Shown piece by piece: positions 51,994 through 60,377 of a stretch of DNA of 64,000 nucleotides (positions within the stretch are counted from its first letter, which is position 1; each line of letters starts with the position of its first letter). The stretch lies in NCBI GenBank assembly GCA_013364255.1, contig CP054936.1, positions 6,962,353-7,026,352 on the forward strand, read 5' to 3'. The translations under genes and the position numbers were made by a program. A model generated the notes under the pieces. That model saw only the letters and a list, made by a program, of their open reading frames with translations, was not told the DNA's origin and ran no database searches. This DNA comes from Streptomyces seoulensis (GTDB taxonomy: Bacteria > Actinomycetota > Actinomycetes > Streptomycetales > Streptomycetaceae).

Positions 51994-52948
51994 GCACGAC
52001 GCCCTGGCCCGGTTCTGGCGCTCCGAGCTGGACGAGGCCGCGGGCCACCCGCTGGACGTCGAGGCCGTACCGCAGGACACACCGCTCACCGGCAGCACCG
52101 TCCTCGATGTGTCGTTCGGCGGCGCCCACGGCCACCGCATCGCGGCCTGGTACGTCCGGCCCGCCGGTCCGCCCGGCGGGGCCCTGCCCTGCGTGGTCCA
52201 GTTCCTCGGCTACAAATCGGGCCGCGGACACCCCGTGGACCACCTCCTCTGGCCCGCCCTCGGCTACGCCACCCTCGTCGTCGACACACGGGGCCAGGGC
52301 GGCGCCGGCGGCCGCGCGGGCGCCACCGCCGACCCGGTCGGCCCCACGTCCCCCCAGGTACCCGGGTTCACCACCCGAGGCATCCTCGACCCGAGGACGT
52401 ACTACTACCGCGACGCCTACGTCGACGCGGTGCGCGCGGTGGAGGCCGCCGCGCAGCTCCCGGGCGTCGACGCCGACCGCATCGCGACCGCCGGGTGCAG
52501 CCAGGGGGGCCAGCTCGCGCTGGCCGCCGCCGTCCTCAGCCCCCGGGTCGCCGCGTCGCTCGTCGAGTCGCCCTTCCTCGCGGCGCTGCCCGCTCTCACG
52601 CGCGTGCCCGACCGGCAGCCGTACCGGGAGCTGCTGCGCTTCGCCGAATCCCACCCGGCGCTCGCCGACCGGGCGTCCAGGACGTTGCGCCTGTTCGACG
52701 TGGCCGAGCTGGCGGTGCACGGGCGCTGTCCCGCGCTGTTCTCCGTCGCGGGCAAGGACCTGCGCTGCCTGCCGAGCACCGGACACGCCGTACACGACCG
52801 CTACCCGGCGGCGAAGCGGCTCGTGACCTGGCCGCTGGCCGAGCACGCCGAGCCCAACACGCCGCTGCGCCTCGCCGAGGCGGAGTTCCTGGCCGACGTC
52901 TTCGCCCCGGCGGGCATGCCGCACCGGGCGCCCGCATTCTGGCAGTAA
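51980..52948 (+). CDS. Acetyl-xylan-esterase-like (AXE1) alpha/beta hydrolase
   Basis: 322 residues from GTG overlapping the [2Fe-2S] gene by 14 bp. The AXE1/cephalosporin-C deacetylase blocks are visible: CVVQFLGYKSGRGHP, TLVVDTRGQGG, DPRTYYYRDAYVDAVRAVE and the nucleophile elbow AGCSQGGQ (Ser174); an Asp in AGKDLRCLPS and His in LAEHAE would complete the triad. No signal peptide is seen, so it acts inside the cell. It may remove an acyl group during maturation or give self-protection. Confidence 0.82.
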   Translation: MPSAEHDALARFWRSELDEAAGHPLDVEAVPQDTPLTGSTVLDVSFGGAHGHRIAAWYVRPAGPPGGALPCVVQFLGYKSGRGHPVDHLLWPALGYATLVVDTRGQGGAGGRAGATADPVGPTSPQVPGFTTRGILDPRTYYYRDAYVDAVRAVEAAAQLPGVDADRIATAGCSQGGQLALAAAVLSPRVAASLVESPFLAALPALTRVPDRQPYRELLRFAESHPALADRASRTLRLFDVAELAVHGRCPALFSVAGKDLRCLPSTGHAVHDRYPAAKRLVTWPLAEHAEPNTPLRLAEAEFLADVFAPAGMPHRAPAFWQ

Positions 52949-52959
52949 GGACACGACAG

Positions 52960-53916
52960 ATGAGACGACTGCATCCAGACAGTCCACCCGTCGCGCAGTT
53001 GAGCGAGGTCACGTCCGACGTGCTTGACGCCGTCACCTGGTCCGAGCGCAAGGCGGACCTGTACGCGGTCGACCACTACTTCCGCGAGGCCGTCGGGACC
53101 TTCGGCGACATCGTGCCAAAGATGCTGGGCATCGCCCTGTGCATGCTCAAGCCGGAGGCGACCGCGGGCCGCAGGCTGCGTCCCGCGCTGCGCATCCTGC
53201 GCGAGGCGGGCTTCACCCCGGTCGACGTCGTTCCCTTCACGCACGACCGGCTGACCATCCGCGAGGTCTGGCGCTACCAGTTCAACATCGCCAGCCGCCA
53301 GCGCATCGACGCCATGGACGTCATCCTGCCCAGCACCCGGACCGTGGCACTGGTGCTCAAGGACGAGCGGTGGCACCCGGGCGCCACCCCCGCCGCGGTC
53401 AGGCTGAACGGGCTCAAGGGCCCGGCCGACCCCGCCCTGCGCCGCCCCGAGCACCTGCGCCACCAACTGGGCGTCGTCAACGGACTGTTCAACTTCACGC
53501 ACATCTCGGACGAGCCCGCGGACGTCCTGCGGGAACTCGCCGTCATCTGCGACGAACCGCGCCGCGACCTGGTGCGTCGGCGCGTCATGGAGGACCACGA
53601 CGCCCGCTCCGAGGCCCTCGAGGTCTTCCAGGAGCTGGAGGACCGCTACCCGGAGCACGACTTCGACCTCGAGAACAGCTGGCGGAGACTGACTGACGCG
53701 CCCGGTCGGCTAGGCCGGGCGTGCGCCTCACGCCCCGGGCTCGAGGAGATGCTCGCACTCACGCGGGCGACCCCGCTGGACGGCCCGCACCGTTGGGACC
53801 TGCTGACCGCGGTCACCCACCTGCTGACGGAGATGAACGTCGACGGGGTCACCCCCGCGGTGCCCAACGTCACCGCGGCGTGGGATCCGCGGCACCTCGC
53901 GGGAGCAGTCTCGTGA
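52960..53916 (+). CDS. NDP-kinase-like protein 2
   Basis: 318 residues, paralogue of the protein at 50834. Shared blocks include ALCMLKPEATAGRR (Lys64), HDRLTIRE-W-R-Q-N, and NGLFNFTHISDEP with Asn178/His181 in NDK phosphohistidine spacing. The C-terminal domain is again helical. Two copies, both keeping the key Lys and His, suggest a heteromer or two successive phosphoryl transfers. 11 bp follow the esterase gene; the end overlaps the MOSC gene by 4 bp. Confidence 0.7.
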   Translation: MRRLHPDSPPVAQLSEVTSDVLDAVTWSERKADLYAVDHYFREAVGTFGDIVPKMLGIALCMLKPEATAGRRLRPALRILREAGFTPVDVVPFTHDRLTIREVWRYQFNIASRQRIDAMDVILPSTRTVALVLKDERWHPGATPAAVRLNGLKGPADPALRRPEHLRHQLGVVNGLFNFTHISDEPADVLRELAVICDEPRRDLVRRRVMEDHDARSEALEVFQELEDRYPEHDFDLENSWRRLTDAPGRLGRACASRPGLEEMLALTRATPLDGPHRWDLLTAVTHLLTEMNVDGVTPAVPNVTAAWDPRHLAGAVS

Positions 53917-54566
53917 CCGCGGTGCTCGCCACCCTCAACCTGGGCGTCGAACGGCACGGCCCCTGGACCAGCGTCGGCCGCAGCGGCATAGACAAGCGCC
54001 CCGTGGACCACCGCGTGCAGGCCCGCACCTGGGGGCTGGAGGGCGACCTGATCGCCGACAAGCGCGTCCACGGGGGCCCCGACAAGGCCGTGTACGCCTT
54101 CGCGCGCGAGGACGCGGTCTTCTGGCAGGAGGAACTCGGGCGGGACGTGGGGCCGGGCAACTTCGGCGAGAACTTCTCGACGACGGGCCTGGACGTCACC
54201 GGGGCGGAGGTCGGTGAGCAATGGGCCATCGGGGACGCCGTGTTCGAGGTCATCCGGGCCCGCAAACCCTGTCGGGTCTTCGCGGGGTTCTGGGACGTCC
54301 CCGACCTGGTCAAGCGCTTCATCGCGCACGGCGCCCCCGGTGCGTACCTGCGCACCCTGCAGGAGGGCTCGGTCGGCGCCGGGGATGCGATCGAGGTGAT
54401 CAGGCGTCCCGGCCACGGAGTGACCATCGGATACATGCTCAGGGCACTCACCACGGAGCCGCACCTGCTGCCCCGTTTCCTGGACGCCCCGGAGATGCTT
54501 CCCAAACACCATGAGAAGGCCCGCAAGTGGCTGGCCGCCCGAGAACTGGAGAAGTCCAACCCATGA
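53913..54566 (+). CDS. MOSC domain protein (YiiM type)
   Basis: 217 residues from GTG. The MOSC blocks DKRVHGGPDKAVYAF, PGNFGENFSTTGLDV and the conserved Cys120 in IRARKPCRVFAGFW are present, with a C-terminal 3-alpha region. YiiM-type proteins bind molybdenum cofactor and reduce N-hydroxylated compounds together with a small electron carrier. The BFD-like [2Fe-2S] protein two genes upstream could be that carrier. Whether an N-hydroxylated intermediate exists here is speculative. Confidence 0.88.
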   Translation: MTAVLATLNLGVERHGPWTSVGRSGIDKRPVDHRVQARTWGLEGDLIADKRVHGGPDKAVYAFAREDAVFWQEELGRDVGPGNFGENFSTTGLDVTGAEVGEQWAIGDAVFEVIRARKPCRVFAGFWDVPDLVKRFIAHGAPGAYLRTLQEGSVGAGDAIEVIRRPGHGVTIGYMLRALTTEPHLLPRFLDAPEMLPKHHEKARKWLAARELEKSNP

Positions 54567-55228
54567 CGACCACCGCTCCGTTGCCCCTGATCGACCCGGC
54601 CAGGCTCGCCGCCCTCGACTGGTCCGACATGCCCGCGCTGCACCGGCCGATGGAGGAGCTCCTCGAAGAGCTGGTGTCGCACCCCACGTGGCTCAACGAC
54701 GCCTTCGACCACGTCCTGGCCACCCCGGAGCTGCTCAACCAGTGCGAGCGGCTCCAGGAGCTCGACCGGGTCGTCCTCGTCAACGACAAGGACAGTGACG
54801 TCCGGGTCCGCCTGCACGTCTTCACCGGCAGCGACTTCGACCGTCCGCACAACCACCGCTGGAGCTTCGGCTCGCGCATCCTGCACGGCAGCTACCAGCA
54901 CCACCTCTTCGGTGACTACGAGGAGCTGGACACCGACACCCGCATCGGAAGCCCCGCCCTGGTGCGCGACGAGGTCGCGGGCACGGGCTACGTCATCCGG
55001 CACACCATGGTGCACACCGTCAGCTCCGAGCCGAACACCACGTCCCTCATCGTGCGCGGTCCCTCCGAGAAGGACCGCTTCGTCGTGATGAACCGCGACA
55101 GCGGTGAGGCGTGGTGGCAGTACGGGCAGAAGAACGAGAAGCCCGAGGACCAGGCCCGCCGGCGCCTCGGGGCCGAGCGTGTGGAGGAGATCAGGCAGCT
55201 CCTCATCAGCCAGGGCTGCATCCGTTGA
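54563..55228 (+). CDS. Cupin-like metalloprotein
   Basis: 221 residues from an ATGA overlap. A central cupin barrel has RPHNHRWSFGSRILHGSYQHH (metal-type His96, His98, His108) and, later, HTMVHTVSSEPNTTSLIVRG (His151). N-terminal 60 residues are helical. The pattern looks like cysteine-dioxygenase-related or other non-haem iron cupins, so an oxygenase or isomerase role is possible. No closer family recognised. Confidence 0.65.
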   Translation: MTTTAPLPLIDPARLAALDWSDMPALHRPMEELLEELVSHPTWLNDAFDHVLATPELLNQCERLQELDRVVLVNDKDSDVRVRLHVFTGSDFDRPHNHRWSFGSRILHGSYQHHLFGDYEELDTDTRIGSPALVRDEVAGTGYVIRHTMVHTVSSEPNTTSLIVRGPSEKDRFVVMNRDSGEAWWQYGQKNEKPEDQARRRLGAERVEEIRQLLISQGCIR

Positions 55229-55923
55229 CGGCCGTCGACTTCACTCACGAACCGGTCGACCTGGTCATCTTCGACTGCGACGGCGTCCTGGTGGACAGCG
55301 AACCCATCGCCGTGCGCACCCATGTCGCCCTCGGCACCGAACTGGGCTGGACACTCAGCGAGTCGGACGTCATGGACCGTTTCGTCGGACGCTCGACCAC
55401 GTCCATCGGCGAGCAGATCGCCGAGCGCCTGGGGGACGAGACCGCGCGCGTATGGGACAAGAGGTTCCGTGAGATGCACGCGGCCGCCGTGGACGAGGAG
55501 CTGGCACCGGTGGACGGCATCGTCGAGGCCCTGGACGGCCTCGAGCGTGCCGGAATCGCTCCGGAGCAGTGGTGCATCGCATCCAGCGGCAACCACGAGA
55601 AGATGCGCCACACCCTCGGCAGGGTGGGCCTGTATGAGCGCTTCGAGGGCCGGATCTTCAGTGCTCATGAGGTCGAGCGCGGAAAGCCCGCCCCCGACCT
55701 CTTCCTGCACGCCGCACGGCAGATGGGCGTCAGCCCCGCACGCTGTGCCGTGGTGGAGGACAGCAGGTTCGGCGTCCAGGCGGCCGACTCCGCGGGAATG
55801 CGCTCCGTCGGCTACGCGGGGGGCCTCACCCCTGCTTCCTGGCTGACCGGGCTCGCCACGGTCGTCCTGACGGACATGCGCCTGCTCCCTGAGCTGCTTG
55901 CGCAGCAGAAGGCCGGGGGGTGA
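55225..55923 (+). CDS. HAD-superfamily phosphatase
   Basis: 232 residues if started at TTG 55225, which overlaps the cupin stop (4 bp). The HAD motif I DLVIFDCDGVLVDSEP (Asp17, Asp19), motif II ASSGNHEK, and motif III/IV ERGKPAPDLFLHAARQMG with VVEDSRFGVQAA are intact, as in beta-phosphoglucomutase-like phosphatases. It would remove a phosphate from a small molecule or modified peptide. TTG starts are uncommon, but coupling supports this one. Confidence 0.85.
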   Translation: MTAVDFTHEPVDLVIFDCDGVLVDSEPIAVRTHVALGTELGWTLSESDVMDRFVGRSTTSIGEQIAERLGDETARVWDKRFREMHAAAVDEELAPVDGIVEALDGLERAGIAPEQWCIASSGNHEKMRHTLGRVGLYERFEGRIFSAHEVERGKPAPDLFLHAARQMGVSPARCAVVEDSRFGVQAADSAGMRSVGYAGGLTPASWLTGLATVVLTDMRLLPELLAQQKAGG

Positions 55924-55926
55924 GCG

Positions 55927-56403
55927 GTGCCGCTGGAGATCGAGCGCAAGTTCCTGCTCGTTCCGGGAGAACTCCCGCCCACCACCGCCACGGAACCGAT
56001 CGAGCAGGGCTACCTGGCCGTCACCGAGGAGGGTGTGGAGGTGCGCCTGCGACGCATCGCGGGCCAGTGCGTCCTGGGGGTCAAGCACGGTCACGGCGGG
56101 CTCTCCCGCACCGAGGTGGAGTGCCCGCTCACGGATGCCGAGTTCGAGGAGCTCTGGCCCGCCACGGCGGGGCGGCGACTGGTGAAGACGCGCTACTCCG
56201 TGCCCGTCCGCGACCTGGTCGCCTCCGTGGACGTCTACGCCCATGAGCTGGCCGGGCTCCGCACGGTCGAGGTGGAGTTCGCGACGGAAGACGCGGCGCG
56301 GGCCTTCACGCCCCCCGACTGGTTCGGAGCGGAGATCACGGGAGTCAGGGAGTACAAGAACCGCCTGCTGGCGGTCGAAGGCCTTCCCGAGGTTCTCCAC
56401 TGA
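55927..56403 (+). CDS. CYTH domain protein (triphosphate tunnel family)
   Basis: 158 residues from GTG 55927, 3 bp after the HAD gene. The N-terminal PLEIERKFLL holds the ExExK motif (Glu4, Glu6, Lys8), followed by VEVRLRRIAGQCVLGVK, TRYSVPVRD and VEVEFATEDAARAF, the usual beta-tunnel strands. CYTH enzymes bind and hydrolyse or cyclise triphosphates. As last gene of the ANV cluster it adds to the phosphate/nucleotide theme, perhaps removing pyro- or triphosphate by-products. Confidence 0.85.
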   Translation: MPLEIERKFLLVPGELPPTTATEPIEQGYLAVTEEGVEVRLRRIAGQCVLGVKHGHGGLSRTEVECPLTDAEFEELWPATAGRRLVKTRYSVPVRDLVASVDVYAHELAGLRTVEVEFATEDAARAFTPPDWFGAEITGVREYKNRLLAVEGLPEVLH

Positions 56404-56406
56404 CCC

Positions 56407-56452
56407 CGCACCGCCGCTCCGTTTCCCGATCTGGCCGCGGAGCGGCGGTGCG
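56407..56452 (+). terminator. First cluster terminator
   Basis: CGCACCGCCGCTCCG (56407-56421) pairs perfectly with CGGAGCGGCGGTGCG (56438-56452), 4 bp after the CYTH stop. Confidence 0.88.
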
Positions 56453-56458
56453 ACGCGC

Positions 56459-56497
56459 GACGGGCCGGGACGGGAGCGAATCCCGTCCCGGCCCGTC
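56459..56497 (+). terminator. Second cluster terminator
   Basis: GACGGGCCGGGACGGGA (56459-56475) and TCCCGTCCCGGCCCGTC (56481-56497): perfect 17-bp stem, 5-nt loop. Two hairpins in series isolate the cluster. Confidence 0.88.
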
Positions 56498-56509
56498 CGC
56501 GTGCCACTG

Positions 56510-56738
56510 GGGTCCGTCTGGCGGCGATGCCGGGGAAGCCTTTGAGCCGGTTGAAGCAGCGCTCGACGGTGTTGCGGCGACGGTAGAGCTGCCGGTCGAA
56601 GGCGGGAGGCCGGACGCCGCGACGGCCTCGGTTGCGGCGGTGGCGCTGCTGATCGCTCTCCGCGGGGATGGCGTACGCGATGGACCGGCGGCGGAGGTAG
56701 GCGCGGAAGTCGCGGGAACTGTAGGCCTTGTCGGCCAT
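56510..56738 (-). mobile_element. IS5-family transposase C-terminal fragment
   Basis: About 75 codons: ADKAYSSRDFRAYLRRRSIAYAIP followed by the DDE-family end RRRNTVERCFNRLKGFPGIA with the catalytic Glu. The N-terminal two thirds and the inverted repeats are missing; the fragment abuts the RHS remnant at 56739. An insertion-sequence relic at the cluster's right edge. Confidence 0.8.
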
Positions 56739-57950
56739 GATCTGGTCCGGCTACAACTACGTCGCCCCCAACGACCAGGCGACCGGCACCACCAGCCTCA
56801 ACTCCACCGCCCAGACACCGACCTTCCGCCTCTTCGACCCCTGCGGCAACCAGCCCGCCACCCGGCCCGGCGACAAGGGCTTCGTCGGCGGAACCCAGGA
56901 CCAGACCACCAACCTCACCCACCTCGGCGCCCGCGACTACGACCCCACTCTCGGCCGCTTCATCTCCAAGGTGGAGCACATTCGCGGCGGCGGTGGCGGC
57001 TACCACCACGTTCCTGACCACCCCAGCGATTCGACCAGCGGCACCGGCCACCGAAGCGGAAACGGATCGCCGGTGCCCCGGAATCGGGCGGAGCCAGACT
57101 GGTCGGAGTGGGCCTGTGCGGTGCCGCTGCCGCGGACGCCGGCACGCTCACCCAGGAATGGCTGAGCGGTGGAGCGAGCACGAGCGATTCCCTGAAGGAA
57201 CAGGGCCAGGCGATCGCAGAGGGCGCCACCTTCGCAATGGGGGCTGAACTGGCCGCCGAAAAGCTGGCCATGCGCGCCGCACGCTCCGCGTGCAACAGCT
57301 TCCTTCCCGCAGCCGATGTGCTCCTCGCCGACGGCACGAAGACAGACATCGCACAAGTCAAGGTCGGCGATCGGGCCCTCGCCACGGACCCTGTCTCGGG
57401 GACGACGGAGCCCGAGAAAGTCACCGACGTCATCGTCACCAAGACGGACAAGGACTTCACTGACCTCACCGTCCGCACCAAGACCGGCGACGGCACCATC
57501 ACGTCCACCCAGCACCACCCCTACTGGGACACCACCCGCCACCAGTGCTCAACGCAGCCGACCTCAAGGCCGGCGAACACCTCCGCCAGCCCAACGGCAC
57601 CACCCGCACCATCACCGCCGTACGCAACTACCACCGAACCTCGGTGACCTACAACCTCACGGTCGACCGACTCCACACGTACTATGTGGCGGGACACCCG
57701 TCCGAATTGACCATTGACCATTGACCGTGGGGGCGCAAAAGCAAACCGCAGGGACTCGATGCGCGGCAATCCGCGGGTGCCCAGCAAGGACCGGGATGAG
57801 TACCCGTCAGCAATTTTCCAGGAGGGTGGAACTGGCGCCAGCGTGCGGCCTGTCACTCCTGGAGATAATCGAGGCGCAGGCTCCGTAATAGGAAACCACT
57901 GCAGCGGCCTCCCTGACGGGACGAAGGTGCGAATAGTGGTGTGTGACTGA
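56739..57950 (+). pseudogene. RHS-repeat polymorphic toxin remnant (HINT + NucA/NucB DNase)
   Basis: Consecutive pieces in different frames: RHS core end (GDKGFVGGTQDQTTNLTHLG, ARDYDPTLGRFIS; about 56870-56970), a pretoxin HINT module starting at a Cys (ACNSFLPAADVLLADGTKTD, then TSTQHHPYW; 57290-57535), its end after a frameshift near 57540 (LNAADLKAGEHLRQPNGTTR, then LHTYYVAGH), and finally KDRDEYPSAIFQEGGTGASV through VTPGDNRGAGSVI, which resembles the NucA/NucB DNase fold. It ends with TGA at 57948. At least two frameshifts and loss of the RHS shell make it inactive. Confidence 0.75.
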
Positions 57951-58290
57951 TGGGTAGTCGATTGGACAAGCTGATCTCGCTTGCGGGGCCAGCGCTCGGG
58001 GTTCAGGGCGTGAGTGAGCACTTTACGGGTGAAGGCCGCATTGGGAGGCGACTACGAGTTTCTGACTGGATTTCCTGTAGCGCATGAGTGGCAAAGTCTG
58101 AACGGTTCGATTGAGGATGGGCTTCGCCTTATTCCGAAGCGTCCATTCGTGGTGGGCGGAGAATCCTCCGCCAGAAACATGTATGTGCTCGATTCCGTGA
58201 ATGCAGTGCGCCTTCGGGGAGATTTGGCGATGCAACTCCGAGATCTCCCGGATGCAGCGGAGTATGGCTTGGTGGAGCAGCGTGTTGAAG
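57951..58290 (+). pseudogene. Broken immunity-type gene for the RHS toxin
   Basis: A start MGSRLDKLISLAGPALGV (ATG 57950-57952 region) loses frame near 58025 and continues as ALGGDYEFLTGFPVAHEWQS, then LIPKRPFVVGG, ARNMYVLDSVNAVRLRGDLA and QLRDLPDAAE. The second part resembles small Streptomyces SUKH/Tdi1-like immunity proteins. Position directly after the toxin supports this; the exact family is uncertain. Confidence 0.5.
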
Positions 58291-58500
58291 TGCCGGGTGA
58301 GGGTGGACACCTCGGCGAGCTGAGCCCAGGCGAACGGCTCCCCGCCGCGCGTGAGCTGCGACGACGCTTCGGCATCGGCAGCTCCGCAGCCCAAAACGCC
58401 CTGCGGTTCCTCAAGGACGAGGGGCTGATCTACTCCGTCCTGGGCCGGGGCGGCTACGTCCGCGCGCCGAAGCCGATCGTGACCACCGAAATGGAGGCCG
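58291..58500 (+). pseudogene. GntR-type winged-helix fragment
   Basis: GELSPGERLPAARELRRRFG, then AAQNALRFLKDEGLIYSVLG and RGGYVRAPKP are a typical GntR DNA-binding domain, but the N-terminal helix is replaced by sequence fused from the immunity remnant and no effector domain follows. A relic or chimera. Confidence 0.6.
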
Positions 58501-58835
58501 TCACGGCAGCTGCAGACGGGGTTGATCCCGGCGGGTCCGATTCCGTGCACACAGGTCTCGGTACCCTCCGGCGCGGTTGGCGGACCGCCGACAGTCCCCC
58601 TGACGATCCCCGCCCCCGTTCGGCTGATCGTGCTGCGTGCGGGGCAGTACCGACGGTGCTCGCGAGTGGGAGCGTCCAGGGAACACGGCTTCCACGCCCT
58701 GTGCCTCTTCGCGTGGTCCAGCCCGTGGAGCGTGGCTCGCGGTCCGCTGCCAGGCCCGAAGTCCCAGAGGCGCCGCCGCACCCCTTCCAGACCCGCATTC
58801 GTGCAGGTCACATAGGGTGCGGCGGCCGCCGTTGG
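58501..58835. other. Intergenic region, nothing recognised
   Basis: About 335 bp between the GntR fragment and the murA-like stop. Open frames here are GC-driven only; probably decayed sequence. Confidence 0.4.
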
Positions 58836-60365
58836 TCAGATGTCCCGGAAGATCTCGATCTGTGCGCCGATCGAGTTCAGGCGCTCCGCGAGGTCCTCGT
58901 AGCCGCGGTTGATGACGTAGACGTTGCGCAGGACCGACGTGCCCTCGGCGGCCATCATCGCCAGGAGGACGACGACCGCGGGGCGCAGGGCCGGCGGGCA
59001 CATCATCTCGGCGGCGCGCCAGCGGGTCGGGCCCTCGACCAGGACCCGGTGCGGGTCGAGGAGCTGGAGGCGGCCGCCGAGGCGGTTGAGGTCGGTCAGG
59101 TAGATCGCGCGGTTGTCGTAGACCCAGTCGTGGATCAGCGTCTGGCCCTGCGCGGTGGCCGCGATGGCCGCGAAGAACGGGACGTTGTCGATGTTCAGGC
59201 CGGGGAACGGCATCGGGTGGATCTTGTCGATCGGCGCCTCCAGCTTGGAGGGCCGGACCGTGAGGTCCGTCAGCCGGGTGCGGCCGTTGTCCGCGAAGTA
59301 CTCGGGGCTGCGGTCGTGGTCGAGGCCCATCTCCTCCAGGACCGCCAGCTCGATCTCCAGGAACTCGATCGGCACCCGGCGCACCGTCAGCTCCGACTCG
59401 GTGACGACCGCCGCCGCCACCAGGCTCATCGCCTCCACCGGGTCCTCGGAGGGGGAGTAGTCCACGTCCACGTCGATGACCGGCACGCCGTGCACGGTGA
59501 GCGTGGTGGTGCCGATGCCCTCCACCCGCACCCCCAGCGCCTCCAGGAAGAAGCACAGGTCCTGGACCATGTAGTTGCTGGAGGCGTTGCGGATGACGGT
59601 CACGCCGTCGTGGCGCGCCGCCGCCAGCAGCGCGTTCTCGGTCACCGTGTCGCCGCGCTCGGTCAGCACGATCGGACGGTCCGGGCGCACCGCCCGGTCC
59701 ACCACGGCGTGGTACTGCCCCTCGGTCGCCGCCACGTCCAGCCCGAACCGGCGCAGCGCGATCATGTGCGGCTCGATGGTGCGCGTGCCGAGGTCGCAGC
59801 CGCCGGCGTACGGCAGCTTGAAGCGGTCCATGCGGTGCAGCAGCGGGCCGAGGAACATGATGATGGAACGGGTGCGGACGGCCGCCTCGGCGTCGATGGC
59901 GTCCAGGTCCAGGTCGGCCGGCGGCACGATCTCCAGATCCGTGCCGTCGTTGATCCAGCGGGTGCGGACGCCGATCGAGCCCAGCACCTCCAGCAGACGG
60001 TAGACCTCCTCGATCCGCGCCACCCGGCGCAGCACCGTGCGCCCCCGGTTGAGCAGCGAGGCGCACAGCAGCGCGACACACGCGTTCTTGCTCGTCTTGA
60101 CGTCGATCGCGCCGGACAGGCGACGGCCGCCGACCACCCTCAGGTGCATCGGGCCCGCGTAGCCCAGCGACACGATCTCACTGTCCAGGGCTTCGCCGAT
60201 CCGGGCGATCATCTCAAGGCTGATGTTCTGGTTGCCGCGCTCGATCCGGTTGACGGCGCTCTGACTGGTGCCGAGCGCCTCGGCGAGCTGCGCCTGCGTC
60301 CAGCCGCGGTGCTGCCGGGCGTCACGGATGAGCTTGCCGATGCGTACGAGGTAGTCGTCTGCCAT
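58836..60365 (-). CDS. XRE helix-turn-helix fused to MurA-like enolpyruvyl transferase
   Basis: 509 residues. Residues 1-65 are an XRE helix-turn-helix (GWTQAQLAEALGTSQSAVNRIE). The rest is a UDP-N-acetylglucosamine 1-carboxyvinyltransferase fold with SKNA (92-95) and the catalytic loop Cys190 in PYAGGCDLGTR, plus the terminal EDLAERLNSIGAQI. It may add enolpyruvyl to UDP-GlcNAc, or use that fold as a sensor for a cell-wall precursor while the HTH binds DNA. This fusion is conserved in Streptomyces beside aconitase. A palindrome 13 bp upstream is a likely own operator. Confidence 0.9.
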   Translation of the reverse strand: MADDYLVRIGKLIRDARQHRGWTQAQLAEALGTSQSAVNRIERGNQNISLEMIARIGEALDSEIVSLGYAGPMHLRVVGGRRLSGAIDVKTSKNACVALLCASLLNRGRTVLRRVARIEEVYRLLEVLGSIGVRTRWINDGTDLEIVPPADLDLDAIDAEAAVRTRSIIMFLGPLLHRMDRFKLPYAGGCDLGTRTIEPHMIALRRFGLDVAATEGQYHAVVDRAVRPDRPIVLTERGDTVTENALLAAARHDGVTVIRNASSNYMVQDLCFFLEALGVRVEGIGTTTLTVHGVPVIDVDVDYSPSEDPVEAMSLVAAAVVTESELTVRRVPIEFLEIELAVLEEMGLDHDRSPEYFADNGRTRLTDLTVRPSKLEAPIDKIHPMPFPGLNIDNVPFFAAIAATAQGQTLIHDWVYDNRAIYLTDLNRLGGRLQLLDPHRVLVEGPTRWRAAEMMCPPALRPAVVVLLAMMAAEGTSVLRNVYVINRGYEDLAERLNSIGAQIEIFRDI

Positions 60366-60377
60366 GAGGTTGAGGTT

